Both the position numbers and the translations under genes were made by a program. The notes under the pieces were generated by a model. That model was not told the DNA's origin. It ran no database searches and saw nothing but the letters and a program-made list of their open reading frames with translations. From Myrica gale (taxonomy: Eukaryota; Streptophyta; Magnoliopsida; Fagales; Myricaceae): a stretch of DNA of 64,000 nt. Location of the stretch: NCBI GenBank assembly GCA_963930655.1, contig OZ005620.1:15691001-15755000 (forward strand). Reading direction: 5' to 3'. Below, in pieces: positions 38,653 to 50,194 of the stretch (positions are counted from its first letter, which is position 1; the number at the start of each line of letters is the position of its first letter).

Positions 38653-39953
38653 ATTCCGAAATTTTATCGGATTGAAATATGTGAGGTGGAATTTATGTAA
38701 CCCTAATCTATTAATTGATTAAAACCCTAATCGGGAATAGAGGTGTAAATATTTTGTAACATGGTTAATAATTAAATAACCTAAGTTTAGATAATATTAG
38801 AGGAATAAATAAAATACTTTAATTGATTAAAAGAATATCGGGGATTATGTGTATAGTATATATTCAATAAGTATGTGCTATTTCTTAAAGACTAAGAAAT
38901 ATCTGAACCGCTTGTAGGCGATCTACGTATTTTATACACTACCAAGGAGGACAGAGTGTAAGTGGACAGTAAGTGGTTCCTTTCAAAAGTGGAATGACAC
39001 ACTGCATCATTTCATGAACAAGCATGAGATTTTGATCAAGCATGACATGACATGTGCATTGCATGAATTTTTCTAAAGAGAATATTTATGCAATGATTTT
39101 ATGAAAATTATGAAATTTTTTATGAAACGATAAGTTAAGATAAGGGGCACCGGTCGGTACCGTACCATCAAGAAGGACTCCCATACCGAAGGACAAATGT
39201 TAGAAGGATGGGTGAATCCACGAGGCTGTGCAAACCACACTGAAGGACATTGAGAAGGTGTGGTGCCTCCAAGGGTCATGTCTAGCCACTGAAGGACAAA
39301 TGAGAGAAGGTGCGCTAGCTGACCGCATGTAAGGTCTCCAAGGGAATTCGGGGACGGTTCCAAAGGGAACGCACAACCCTGACTTCAGGGGTTAAATGGA
39401 GCGAGCCCACAAGTAAACGAGATGGAATGGTTGTGAAAGGCCAACAGTGGCACAAGTATCAATAAGAAATTCTCAAGGGCCTGGGGCCGAAATTAAGCAA
39501 GAGCATGTACATATCCATGACATGCATGTGCATCACTTATCAAGTTTATTCTCTTTCATGATAAAGCAAGCATAAGTCAAGAGCATGTTTCAAGTTATGT
39601 CTTTCCCTTACTGAGTCTTTTTGACTCACGTGTTTTTAAAATTGTGTCATTCCAGATGCCACAGGTGAAGAGAGTCAGGAGGACTACCTGACTTAGAAAG
39701 TTCCCGGATGATATTCTTATTTTGAGCATAGTGACCTGATCGATGAGATCCGTCACTATTTAAATTCTAAACTTATATGTGTTTTGTATGAGAACTTAAT
39801 GAGAACCCTGATTATGTTCGATTAAGCTCGAATCCCTCGTGGTCTTGTATGTTTCCGCCGTAAGCAAGTAAGTAAGAACGCTGGAGCTATCCGGAGATAG
39901 TTCGCGGCTGTCACGTTTCTTGCGGGGTGCCGTTCGGGGCGTGACAGTTAAGT

Positions 39954-39964
39954 TGGTATCAGAG
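39954..39964 (+). promoter_or_regulatory. Primer-binding site, initiator tRNA-Met type
   Basis: TGGTATCAGAG, eight bases after the 5' LTR, is complementary to the 3' end of initiator methionine tRNA, the usual primer for Tekay/Del elements. The match breaks after these 11 bases. Confidence 0.8.
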
Positions 39965-40105
39965 GATCTGAGGGTAGAGCCGTGAAACATAGGGAACGAG
40001 TTAGAACCCTAAACCTTAAAGCATGAGATGTACGTTTAGGGTCGATTAGAATAAGGAATTTGAGGTTGAGCTGTTCTTAGCTAAACGATAACCTTGAAGT
40101 GCAGG

Positions 40106-41817
40106 ATGGCACCTAGAAGACCAGGGAGAAGTCAAGAGCCCGAGGCTCCGGGAATCACCACCGAGGAAGTGTTAAGGCACATGGCTCAGCTTATTGCCGA
40201 GCAGGTGCAGCCGGGTACCCATGTTGAAGGGGCCCGAGGACGCCCTGAGGGGTGTACCTTTGATCAATTTAACCGCCAGCATCCGCCAACGTACAATGGC
40301 AAAGGGGATGCCATACTTGCAGAAAATTGGCTGGTGGAGATGAAGGAATTGCTTGAGGTTCTGGGGTGTACTAACGCCCAGAAGTTAAGTTACGCTACCT
40401 TCAAGCTGCAAGGGGATGCCAAAAGATGGTGGCAGTCCGAGAAGGTGTTGCTGAGTCAGGAGCTGGGGGAACAACCCTTAACCTGGGAAAGGTTCCAGCA
40501 AGAATTTCTAGACCGATACTTCCCAAGGACGACCCGGGAAGCAAAAGCAAGGGAGTTTTCTACCCTAACTCAAGGAGCCATGACGGTGGAGCAGTACGCA
40601 GGCTGATTCATGGAATTGGTACGATTTGCCCCATACTTAGTACCAGATGAAGAAAGGAAGGCCCGAAAGTTTGAAGAAGGGCTACACCCACGGGTCTATG
40701 ACAGGGTGTATAGCCATAACCTTAACACCCTGGCCGAGGTAATAGAACGAGCGGTGATAGTGGAAAGAGGACTGCAGAGGATAGCAGCCTATCATGACCA
40801 GCAGAAGAGGAAGGCTCCTTTCAACCCAACCCCTCCGCAGATGCCCTGGAAGAGGAGTAGGCCCGAGTCATCACAGAGGCAACCACAGAGACCGACCCAG
40901 AGGCCGAACCAGAGGTCTAGTGGAGCTCAGAATGCCGGAGGGAACCAATTTCCTCTGTGCAACAGGAGACACCCAGGGGAATGCAGGCAAGGCTTATGTT
41001 TTAAATGCGGGAAGCCTGGTCACATTGCCAGAGACTGTAGGAGTGCAGGCAATTCAAACCAAGCACCCCGACCCCCACAGCAGAACGAAGCAAGGAGGCA
41101 AGGAGGCCCAACGCAGGCGAGGTTATATGCAATGACTCCGGAGGATGCGGAGAACCAGAACCGAGTAGTGGCAGGTAAGTTGCCTTTGCCCCAGGGGGAA
41201 ACCCTAGTTCTGTTTGATTCGGGGGCCACGCATTCATTCATTTCATCATCATATTGCAAGACACACGCTTTACCTAGTGAGCAATTAGATTGTGATGTCC
41301 TTGTGTCAACGCCCGCCGGGGGAAGTGTCGAATGTAGCCGGATGGTAAAGGACTATCCGATAGGGGTAGAAGGGCAAGTCATGTTGGCCGATTTGATAGT
41401 TATGGAGATGGGAGGATTCGATATCATCCTCGGTATGGATTGGTTGTCAAAGCATGGTGCCAATATTCGGTGCTATGAGAAGAAGGTCATGTTCCAAAAG
41501 GAGAGAAGACCAGAGTGTTGTTTTACCGGTATGAGGAAAATGGAACGAAGGCCAGCAATTGTCTCGGCCCTGCAAGCTAAGAGATTATTGCAAGGAGGGC
41601 ATGAGGGAATTTTAGTCTGGGCAAGTGATACGCATAATGGAACGCAGAATGAAGTTCCTGCGTTTGATCAAACCCCAATAGTGAGTGAGTTTTCGGACAT
41701 ATTTCCGGAAGAATTATCGGGGTTACCACCAGATAGGGAGGTGGAGTTCGGTATTGAATTGGAATCTGGGACAGTCCCAATTTCCAAGGTGCCTTACCGA
41801 ATGGCTCCAGCAAGCTG
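40106..41817 (+). pseudogene. Gypsy gag and protease, broken by TGA and a frameshift
   Basis: ATG at 40106 (MAPRRPGRSQEPEAP). Gag core includes FNRQHPPTYNGKGD, WLVEMKELLE and LQGDAKRWWQS. TGA at 40604-40606 replaces an Arg codon after EQYAG, and the frame resumes at once with FMELVRFAPYL. The zinc knuckle CFKCGKPGHIARDC lies near 40999-41040. The aspartic protease has LVLFDSGATHSFIS near 41206-41247. Just after PYRMAP (about 41812) one base seems lost, so the gag-protease frame stops at 41816-41818 while the RT frame continues from 41815. Such families normally have one continuous gag-pol frame. Confidence 0.9.
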
Positions 41818-44571
41818 AAGGAGCTGAAAGTCCAATTAGAAGATCTCTTGGAGAAGGGATTTATAAGGCCGAGTGTGTCACCGTGGGGAGCACCGATCCT
41901 ATTTGTAAAGAAGAAGGACGGGAGTCTCCGGATGTGCATTGACTATAGGGAGCTGAATAAGATGACAGTGAAGAATAGGTACCCGTTACCTCGCATTGAT
42001 GATTTGTTCGATCAATTGCAGGGGGCACAAATATTTTCAAGGATTGATTTGAGGTCAGGTTATCACCAGTTGAAGGTAAAGGAGGGAGATATATCTAAGA
42101 CGGCCTTTCGAACCCGATATGGTCACTATGAATTTTTGGTGATGCCATTTGGGTTAACTAATGCCCCAGCCGCATTCATGGACTTGATGAACAGAGTATT
42201 CAGGGAGTTCCTAGATAAGTTTGTAGTGGTATTCATAGATGATATCCTGATTTATTCTCGGAACCAGGAGGAGCATGAGGAGCACCTCAGGATTGTTTTA
42301 CAGATCCTGAGGGAGAAGAAGTTGTATGCTAAGTTCTCCAAGTGCGAGTTTTGGCTGCAGCAAGTCCGATTTTTAGGGCATGTGGTGTCGGGGGAAGGGA
42401 TTGCTGTAGATCCCGGAAAGGTTGATGCGGTATTCAAATGGCCTAGGCCTACAAATGTCAAGGAGATAAGGAGTTTCTTGGGGTTAGCAGGGTACTACCG
42501 AAGATTTATTAAGGAATTCTCGAAGATAGCCATACCAATGACCTCGTTGACCAAGAAGAACGTTAGGTTCGACTGGACAGACGAGTGTGAGCAAAGTTTT
42601 CAGACGTTAAAGGCTCATCTAGTTACTGCTCCGGTGTTAGCATTACCCTCAGAGCATGGGGAATACGAGATTAATACGGACGCCTCCAAGCAAGGTCTTG
42701 GGTGTGTGTTGATGCAAGACAAGAGGGTCATAGCCTATGCGTCGAGGCAATTGAGACCCCACGAATTGAATTACCCCACTCACGACTTGGAGTTAGCTGC
42801 AGTCGTGCATGCCCTGAAAATATGGAGGCACTATCTCTACGGAGTCAAATGCGAAATATTTACAGATCACAAGAGCCTCAAGTACTTCAACACTCAAAAG
42901 GAGTTGAACATGAGGCAACGACGCTGGTTGGAGTTGATTAAGGACTATGATTGCACCATTAGCTATCATCCCGGAAAAGCTAACGTGGTGGCAGATGCCC
43001 TAAGCCGGAAGTCGGCTGAAACCAGTGCCGTGGAGGTAGTGGCGAAGGAGATCATGGAGGATCTTAAAAGAGAGGAGATCACGCTCGTGTTAACAGATCG
43101 GTATGTCTCCATCGCAGGGCTTTCATTGCAACCATCGCTGGAGGAGCGAATTTGCGAAGCCCAGAAGAGCGATGCGGTGATAGTAAGGATTAGGGAAAGG
43201 ATTGGAAAGAATAATGATCCCGATTTTGGGGATAGAGATGGAGTACTGAGGTACCAGAATAGAATTTGTATTCCCGGTAATGGGGAAATCAAAGAGTTGA
43301 TCTTGGCAGAGGCGCACACTACGCCCTATACTATCCACCCCGGAGGAACGAAGATGTATCAGGACATCAAGAAAGTCTATTGGTGGCCGAACATGAAGAG
43401 GGAGATTGCGGAGTATGTCGCTAGATGTCTGACTTGCCAGAGAGTGAAAGCAGAACACCAGAGGCCAGCAGGGACGTTGAAGCCTCTAGAGATTCCCGAA
43501 TGGAAATGGGAAGGGATTGCTATGGATTTTGTGATGGGGTTACCCCGGACAACGGCTGGTTACGATGCCGTCTGGGTAATAGTGGACCGATTGACAAAGT
43601 CAGCCCACATTTTACCGATCAGAGTAAAGTACACCCCCGAAAGGTTAGCCGAAGTGTACTTACAGGAGATTGTAAGGTTACACGGGGTGCCGAAGAGCAT
43701 AGTATCGGATAGGGATCCGAGGTTCACTTCTCGATTTTGGAAGCGATTACAAGAAGCCCTAGGCACGCGACTAAATTTCAGTACCGCATTTCATCCACAA
43801 ACGGACGGGCAATCCGAAAGGACGATTCAAATCCTGGAGGATATGCTGCGAGCTTGCGTCATAGACTTCAAGGGAAGCTGGGCTCAGTATTTGCCCTTAG
43901 CAGAGTTCGCGTACAATAATAGCTTCCAATCGAGCATCAGCATGGCACCGTATGAAGCTTTGTATGGAAGGAAGTGCCGATCACCATTGTTTTGGGATGA
44001 GGTAGGAGAAGGGAGACTCTTAGGGCCAGAAATGATCTCGAAGACAAAGGAGACGATCCAAGTGATTACAGACAGACTCAAAATGGCCCAGAGTCGGCAG
44101 AAGAGCTACGCAGATACCAGACGAAGAGAATTAGCGTTCGAAGCGGGAGACAGGGTATTCTTGAAGATTTCTCCAAAGAAGGGTATCATGCGGTTCGGGA
44201 AGAAAGGAAAGCTCCAACCCAGATACGTAGGACCTTTCGAGATATTAGAGCGAGTTGGACCGGTAGCGTACAGATTGGCCTTACCGCCTAGTCTATCGGG
44301 GGTCCATGACGTTTTCCATGTCTCGCTCTTGCGTAAGTATGTATCTGACCCTACCCATGTGTTAGAACATGAGCCTTTGCAGATTATGGAAAACCTTACC
44401 TATACGGAGGAGCCGGTGCGAATCCTCGATAGGAAGGTGCAACAGCTGCGAATGAAGGCCATAACGCTTGTAAAAGTTTTATGGAAAAACCATGGACTAG
44501 GGGAAGCATCGTGGGAGCTAGAGAGCGAAATGTACGAGAAATACCCTCAACTGCGGGATGAACAAACCTGA
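41815..44571 (+). CDS. Gypsy pol: reverse transcriptase, RNase H, integrase, chromodomain (frame intact)
   Basis: An open frame of more than 900 codons. [33 protein letters not shown] and the active site FIDDILIYS near 42230-42260. RNase [28 protein letters not shown]. Integrase: H-H-C-C zinc region ([11 protein letters not shown] ... CLTCQR, 43312-43440), catalytic D in MDFVMGLP, D in IVSDRDPRF and E in GQSERTIQ. The C-terminal chromodomain-like segment runs 44410-44565 ([19 protein letters not shown]). All catalytic residues I can check are present. Translation would need the upstream gag frame, which is broken, so expression from this copy is doubtful. Confidence 0.93.
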   Translation: MKELKVQLEDLLEKGFIRPSVSPWGAPILFVKKKDGSLRMCIDYRELNKMTVKNRYPLPRIDDLFDQLQGAQIFSRIDLRSGYHQLKVKEGDISKTAFRTRYGHYEFLVMPFGLTNAPAAFMDLMNRVFREFLDKFVVVFIDDILIYSRNQEEHEEHLRIVLQILREKKLYAKFSKCEFWLQQVRFLGHVVSGEGIAVDPGKVDAVFKWPRPTNVKEIRSFLGLAGYYRRFIKEFSKIAIPMTSLTKKNVRFDWTDECEQSFQTLKAHLVTAPVLALPSEHGEYEINTDASKQGLGCVLMQDKRVIAYASRQLRPHELNYPTHDLELAAVVHALKIWRHYLYGVKCEIFTDHKSLKYFNTQKELNMRQRRWLELIKDYDCTISYHPGKANVVADALSRKSAETSAVEVVAKEIMEDLKREEITLVLTDRYVSIAGLSLQPSLEERICEAQKSDAVIVRIRERIGKNNDPDFGDRDGVLRYQNRICIPGNGEIKELILAEAHTTPYTIHPGGTKMYQDIKKVYWWPNMKREIAEYVARCLTCQRVKAEHQRPAGTLKPLEIPEWKWEGIAMDFVMGLPRTTAGYDAVWVIVDRLTKSAHILPIRVKYTPERLAEVYLQEIVRLHGVPKSIVSDRDPRFTSRFWKRLQEALGTRLNFSTAFHPQTDGQSERTIQILEDMLRACVIDFKGSWAQYLPLAEFAYNNSFQSSISMAPYEALYGRKCRSPLFWDEVGEGRLLGPEMISKTKETIQVITDRLKMAQSRQKSYADTRRRELAFEAGDRVFLKISPKKGIMRFGKKGKLQPRYVGPFEILERVGPVAYRLALPPSLSGVHDVFHVSLLRKYVSDPTHVLEHEPLQIMENLTYTEEPVRILDRKVQQLRMKAITLVKVLWKNHGLGEASWELESEMYEKYPQLRDEQT

Positions 44572-44745
44572 GACATGATTCCCTGTTTACTTCGAGTAAA
44601 ATGTTATTGTCTACTTAATTGATCTTGTTTGCCGTGATTAAGTAATTATGATTGGTTGTCTTCTGATATTGCTGCCATTGATAATTATATATTTGTGAAT
44701 TTGTGGATTGAAAAGTTGAGACTGATCGTGTATTTATGATGTCAG

Positions 44746-45603
44746 ATGCCACCGAGTAGTCGACCCCCACGTTCCCAGCATTCGGGCACGCCTTCTCAGA
44801 GAAGGATGACAGCACGAGAGTACCGCAGTTTGTTCCGAGTCAACCCTAGACCTCAGGGTTCGTCGAGACCGTCGGGAAGCCATGTGGCTCCGACTCATGC
44901 ACCATGTGCGACTGAAAGGGAAGAGACGAGGAGAACATACCGGCCCCATTTACCTTATTGGCAAGAAGGGATGGTGGGGACACACCAACCCCCGCCACCT
45001 CCTGCAGCAGACCAACCTGGACCTTCCAGGTGGGGTCAACCTTTATCACCAAACTGCTCTGGATATCTAGAGGGTATTTACTGGCCGGAGTCGCCAATAA
45101 ATGTCATTCCCCTAAGGACCATTTTACCAGAGGATTTTGAGGAAGACCCGGAGGAAGATCCTGAGGAGGATCCTGAAGAGGACCCTCAGGAAGAGCCACA
45201 GGAGACTCCTGGACAGGATCCAATGGAAGAGGATCCTGTACCTGAACCTGCAAGGCGAAGGGAAAGAAACCCTACACCGGACTGTACTCTCCAGCAATGT
45301 TCTCGGAGGAGGTATCGTAGGAGGGTCAGACCACAAGATGTACATTCTGACACTAGACTCTCATCACAGGAGGTAGATTCTAGGCCCACATTCCGTATGC
45401 CTCCCGAAAATGTGACCCATGACCCTAGTCTAGAAGACCAGAACCAAGATACTAGATCGTCACAGTCATGGACGGGAAGTAATTCCCCAGACCACTTGTT
45501 TCAAGGAGACATTAGTAGTGAGGTGAGCACGAATGCTCCCCCTTACCCATCGTACCCTCACCCATCACACTCCCAGTCAGGCCAAAACTATTGGCGATGG
45601 TAA
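44746..45603 (+). CDS. Extra 285-aa ORF between pol and the 3' LTR, function unknown
   Basis: An intact sense-strand frame from ATG 44746 to TAA 45601-45603, 174 bp after the pol stop. The ATG directly follows a splice-acceptor-like TGATGTCAG. The protein is Pro/Ser/Arg-rich at the N-terminus (MPPSSRPPRSQ), has a PPPPP run, a WPESPINVIPLRTILPEDF core, four EEDP repeats, an Arg cluster (RRRYRRRVRP) and a Pro/Tyr/His-rich tail (NAPPYPSYPHP). No signal peptide, transmembrane helix or known fold is visible, so it is not env-like; it is probably disordered. Its start resembles that of gag (MAPRRPGRSQ). I do not know its function. Being intact beside a broken gag-pol is the notable point. Confidence 0.6.
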   Translation: MPPSSRPPRSQHSGTPSQRRMTAREYRSLFRVNPRPQGSSRPSGSHVAPTHAPCATEREETRRTYRPHLPYWQEGMVGTHQPPPPPAADQPGPSRWGQPLSPNCSGYLEGIYWPESPINVIPLRTILPEDFEEDPEEDPEEDPEEDPQEEPQETPGQDPMEEDPVPEPARRRERNPTPDCTLQQCSRRRYRRRVRPQDVHSDTRLSSQEVDSRPTFRMPPENVTHDPSLEDQNQDTRSSQSWTGSNSPDHLFQGDISSEVSTNAPPYPSYPHPSHSQSGQNYWRW

Positions 45604-45629
45604 TTGAATTCCGAGGACGGAATTTTTAT

Positions 45630-45642
45630 AAGGAGGGGAGGA
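45630..45642 (+). promoter_or_regulatory. Polypurine tract of the Gypsy element
   Basis: AAGGAGGGGAGGA lies immediately before TGTAAGACC of the 3' LTR, the expected plus-strand primer. Confidence 0.85.
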
Positions 45643-48600
45643 TGTAAGACCCCGAAGAAACCTTGCTTGGACAAGGTATGATTTTATGTTAAGAAAATGC
45701 ATGTATAATTATTTTGAATTTCTAAAATATGATGTTATGATTTTAAATGCTATGGATGGGATTTTAAATCTATAGTAACCAATTTCATGTTGCTAGATTA
45801 ATTGTATAATTTCCTTCAATAATCTTGATTTTAATTTTTTAAGGATTTTCTTATGAATGATTTTAGATTATTAAGACTTGCATGTTGGGCTTAGAAACCT
45901 CAAACAATGGGCTGACATTGGGCTACCCATGTATGGCCGGTTATTAGATGTATTTGGGCCTTGAAGTTATGACATATGGGCTGCCCAAGTACATGTGATG
46001 ATGGGCCCTTGAAGTGAGATATTGGGCTGCCATGAGGCTTATAACATGTGGTGTATATTGGGCTTATATGGCATGCTAATGGGCTGCCAAAATAAACATG
46101 GTAATGGGCCTAGTAATGGTGCTATTGGGCCTTAAGAAAGTTGGACATTGGGCCCAAGCCCATAGACTTATGAATTGGACTTTAGGTGGTAATGTTGGGC
46201 CTTGGATTAAGGATTTATTGGGCTGCCCAATGGGCCTTGAAGTCAAGTTTATAATATGAGATTAGTATTGCTAAACTTCATTTATTTTACTAAGTAAACT
46301 AGGTAGTTGGAATTCAACCAAGTTAACTAAATGGGGAACAAGCTTCAAACTAGAAGTTGGAATTATGTGGAGAGGGGAGATACACGTGAATGACAATTAG
46401 GGTTTGAATTTTGTGGTGCAAAAATGTTATACAAGAAAGGCAAGGGAGACATGAAGGAGACAAAACTTGCAAAAGCTGAAAATAGACATAGAAAGGGAAA
46501 GAAAACCCCTTGGCCGAATTTCTTGGCCACATGCACTCCTTTTACCTTTTGTGAGAACCCTTACACGCCTAACACCACCCTCACACACTCATGCACTCAT
46601 TTTGACACCATTTGGTCGACCAACACAAGCCAAGAGAAAGGGAGAGAAAGAGAGAAACCAAGGCCAAACCGAAACCCTTGGCCCCAAAGGCTGAGTTTGA
46701 GCTGCTGTCAAGGAGGTTTTGGGCAGGAGAAGAAGGAGGACAAGGAAGAAGAAGAAGGTGAAGTCAAGAGGTGTTGTGCAAGGGAAAAAGAAAACAAGGG
46801 AAACACTAAGGTAAAAACCGGATCTTGTTTTCCTCTTGATGGTCAAACCCTTTTGTGTTTAGATCTTAGGGTTTGAGCTGTTATGCTTGGATATGGTGAG
46901 ATCTAAACGACTAAGAGTATTAGGTTGCTTAGTAGGTGAAAAAGGGGAATAAGCTTTCAAGGGATCAAAAGGGAGGAAAGAAGAACAACAAGGTAAGCAT
47001 GGATCTTGCATCTCTATGTTGGCCGAACCATATGGGGTTGGATATTGAGTTTTTGTTTTCTATTTTAGTTGGACTTTGAACATGGGTATGTGCAAGTGAT
47101 AGATCTGGACATACATGCTTTAGATCTAAGTTTTAAATGTTGGAAAAATGCAAAGAATAGACAATGTTTACTAGATGAAGTTAGATCTAACCTAGGTTGT
47201 GTTTTGTTGAATGAAAGTTGAATATTTTCTTAGATCTAGGGCTGTTGATGTGTCTAATGTATAAATCTAGTCATGAGGATATTAATGATGAAGATATGAA
47301 GTTGATATATGCAAGATAGGTGATAAAATGCAAGGATGAGCAATGTATGTTAGAAAAAAAAGGGTTAGACCTAGCCTAGGTTGTGCTTGGCCGAATGGTA
47401 TGGTTGTTTTTCCTTTAGATCTTGTGTTGTTGAGGTCTCTAAATGATAGATCTAGAGTTTGTGGTTGTATATGATGAAAATATGGAATTAATACATGCAA
47501 GACGGGTCATGAATGCAAAGGAGGTGTATATTATAATTTTAGCATGAAAAATGTGGGATTTTGATGTATAGCCGAACCATGTATGCTTAGGTTTTCATGA
47601 GTGAATTGTATATGCTTAGATCTGGACATTGGCCATGTTGTGTACAAGATTTATGACCTAATGTATGGTAGATGAGTGCTATGTGTAAAGAATGCATGCA
47701 AGGTGATAGGACCAAAGAAAACCTAGTGGTGTTGTGATATTTTGAGTTGGCTGAATATTGCTATGAGTATGATGTATTGCGTTGGTGCTTTGATTTATAG
47801 ATCCTAGGTTGTGAAATTGTTGAATGGAGGATGGGATCACCATTGGAGTAAAAGTTGTGATTATTTGGTGCATAATGGTAGTGGCCGAATGTTAGTAATA
47901 ATGAAACCCTAAATACCATTTATGATTTATGGATTTTCGTTATTGTGATGGATAAGGAAATCAGAGTTTAGGCTAGTGGGAAGAAATATCTGAACCGCTT
48001 GTAGGCGATCTACGTGTTTTATACACTACCAAGGAGGACCGAGTGTAAGTAGTTCCTTTCAAAAGTGGAATGACACACTGCATCATTTCATGAACAAGCA
48101 TGAGATTTTGATCAAGCATGACATGACATGTGCATTGCATGAATTTTTCTAAAGAGAATATTTATGCAATGATTTTATGAAAATTATGAAATGTTTTATG
48201 AAACGATAAGTTAAGATAAGGGGCACCGGTCGGTACCGTACCATCAAGATGGACTCCCATACCGAAGGACAAATGTGAGAAGGATGGGTGAATCCACGAG
48301 GCTGTGCAAACCACACTGAAGGACATTGAGAAGGTGTGGTGCCTCCAAGGGTCATGTCTAGCCACTGAAGGACAAATGAGAGAAGGTGCGCTAGCTGACC
48401 GCATGTAAGGTCTCCAAGGGAATTCGGGGACGGTTCCAAAGGGAACGCACAACCCTGACTTCAGGGGTTAAATGAAGCGAGCCCACAAGTAAACGAGATG
48501 GAATGGTTGTGAAAGGCCAACAGTGGCACAAGTATGAATAAGAAATTCTCAAGGGCCTGGGGCCGAAATTAAGCAAGAGCATGTACATATCCATGACATG

Positions 48601-49022
48601 CATGTGCATCACTTATCAAGTTTATTCTCTTTCATGATAAAGCAAGCATAAGTCAAGAGCATGTTTCAAGTTATGTCTTTCCCTTACTGAGTCTTTTTGA
48701 CTCACGTGTTTTTAAAATTGTGTCATTCCAGATGCCACAGGTGAAGAGAGTCAGGAGGACTACCTGACTTAGAAAGTTCCCGGATGATATTCTTATTTTG
48801 AGCATAGTGACCTGATCGATGAGATCCGTCACTATTTAAATTCTAAACTTATATGTGTTTTGTATGAGAACTTAATGAGAACCCTGATTATGTTCGATTA
48901 AGCTCGAATCCCTCGTGGTCTTGTATGTTTCCGCCGTAAGCAAGTAAGTAAGAACGCTGGAGCTATCCGGAGATAGTTCGCGGCTGTCACGTTTCCTGCG
49001 GGGTGCCGTTCGGGGCGTGACA
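45643..49022 (+). repeat. 3' LTR of the Gypsy element, 3380 bp
   Basis: Same ends as the 5' LTR (TGTAAGACC ... GCGTGACA). It lacks the 550-bp segment with GTGTCGACAC repeats; the junction GGGAA/GAAATATC lies near 47980. Point differences are few, which suggests a fairly recent insertion compared with the surrounding elements. Confidence 0.95.
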
Positions 49023-49027
49023 ACATG

Positions 49028-49206
49028 CCTTCTATTCACCGAAAATGTTTTAAGAATTATTTTGTGAAGGTTAAGTCTTTTTGTGCACCTACTCAAACAT
49101 GTCATTTTTGCAACAAAGATGGGCATCTAATTTTTTATTGTGCATTAAAGAAACTTGGGAGCAAGACTCCCAAGAAGACATGGGTTCCAAAAGGAACCAA
49201 AACTAA
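49028..49206 (+). pseudogene. Copia gag zinc knuckle (continuation of 35299-35997)
   Basis: After the Gypsy insertion the Copia gag resumes: FVKVKSFCAPTQTCHFCNKD, with the CCHC knuckle C-H-F-C-N-K-D-G-H-L-I-F-Y-C, then KTWVPKGTKTN. It is cut at 49207 by a solo LTR and resumes at 50195 (ELKKVWVPKMVS, stop). Confidence 0.85.
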
Positions 49207-50189
49207 TGAAAAACCTAGTTTAGACCCTAACTTCACCTAGAGGGGGGTGAATAGGTGAAATATAAAAATTATTTAAACAATACCAATGTTAAAACAAGTT
49301 TTAATACCGAACAGCCTAGATCGAACAATTAATTCAACACAATCATCAAAACAGAAAATCAACTTGTAAAGAGATCAATCAAACATAAAGAGACAGGCGA
49401 TTTGATGACGAAGTGGAAAACCTTTGAAATACCATTCAAAGGAAAAATCACTCCGAGCTAGCAGCCACCCGAAATCCACTAAGAAGAATAACTTACAACA
49501 ATGATTCAGACACGGACAACCCCAGTTGCTTGACTTTGACACCCCTGAAGTAATAATCTAAGCTACCTCGCTCAGACCCGCTCCAAGCAGCATTCACCTC
49601 AACGCCTTGAGGTTCTTCTTAAAGATCTCCATGAACAACCTTGTTCATCAGCACTCCTTCACCACCATGAAGGAATCAATACACTATGATTGAAGAGTGA
49701 GGAAGAAATCCACTACTTTGAAGCACAAAATCTCTCAACCCTTGTTTTTAGAAAAGAGGCAGCCAAAACACTCAAAAGACTCCTTAACCTCATTTGGGAC
49801 GGCCACCCTCGAACATATTAGGGTTTCACATGTCTTAAAAAAGGAAACTCCAAAAATTCAGCATTTTCTGAAAATCGCCGGAGACCGCTCGAGCGTCGGT
49901 CGAGCGCTCGTCGAACGCAAGGCTTCTGTCTGAATTTTTCCGAGTGTCGCTCGAGCGTGGTGTCTCTGTATAATATTCTCCAAGGACGCTCGAGCGCTGG
50001 TTGCGCTGCTGTCGAGCGTGGCGTCTCTGTTTGAATTTTCCAAGGACGTTCGAGCGTGTGTCGAACGCTTGTTGAACGGGATGACATATTAAACAGACCA
50101 CTTCTAATTCTTGAACATGTAACCAAACTTACAACTCAAACACGACATATTTTGACACGGAATAATGCCAACACGAAAATACCCTAACA
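49207..50189 (-). mobile_element. Solo Copia LTR, 983 bp, TSD ACTAA
   Basis: On the plus strand it runs from TGAAAAACCTAG to CCCTAACA, so it starts TGTTAGGG on the minus strand. A perfect 5-bp duplication ACTAA flanks it (49202-49206, 50190-50194). It is related throughout to the LTR at 58941-63067 (shared GACGAAGTGGAAAACCTTTG, GGCTAGCAGCCACC, ATTCAGACACGG). It contains a CGCTCGAGCG-rich block at 49875-50075. The internal region has been lost by LTR-LTR recombination. Confidence 0.9.
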
Positions 50190-50194
50190 ACTAA

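Larger units (their letters stand above)
35998..39946 (+). repeat. 5' LTR of the Gypsy element, 3949 bp
   Basis: Begins TGTAAGACC and ends GGGCGTGACA. It is collinear with the 3' LTR at about 98-99 percent by eye. Differences: a 550-bp segment (38346-38895) present only here, plus 11-bp and 8-bp indels, which account exactly for the 569-bp length difference. U3 (36240-36600) holds a dense TGGGCY array. ORFs of 60-100 codons within are not supported as genes. Confidence 0.95.
35998..49022 (+). mobile_element. Ty3/Gypsy LTR retrotransposon, Tekay/Del chromovirus type, 13,025 bp
   Basis: TGTAAGACCCCG at 35998 and CGGGGCGTGACA at 49022 bound the element. The 5-bp duplication ACATG flanks it (35993-35997, 49023-49027). 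Order: 5' LTR, primer-binding site, gag-protease-RT-RNase H-integrase-chromodomain, an extra ORF, polypurine tract, 3' LTR. The pol order and C-terminal chromodomain mark a chromovirus; the long LTRs and sequence motifs suit the Tekay/Del lineage. It disrupts an older Copia gag. Gag-pol has one nonsense codon and one frameshift, so this copy is not autonomous. Confidence 0.95.

Noticed and set aside
36705-39363. ORFs of 60-100 codons in the 5' LTR, repeated in the 3' LTR at 46350-48612
   Set aside because: They change frame between the two LTRs and contain no domain; they are LTR sequence.
42252-43766. Minus-strand and alternate-frame ORFs over pol
   Set aside because: Shadows of the plus-strand RT-RNase H-integrase frame.
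44746-45603. Reading the extra Gypsy ORF as an envelope gene
   Set aside because: No signal peptide, transmembrane segment or cysteine pattern; composition is polar and disordered.
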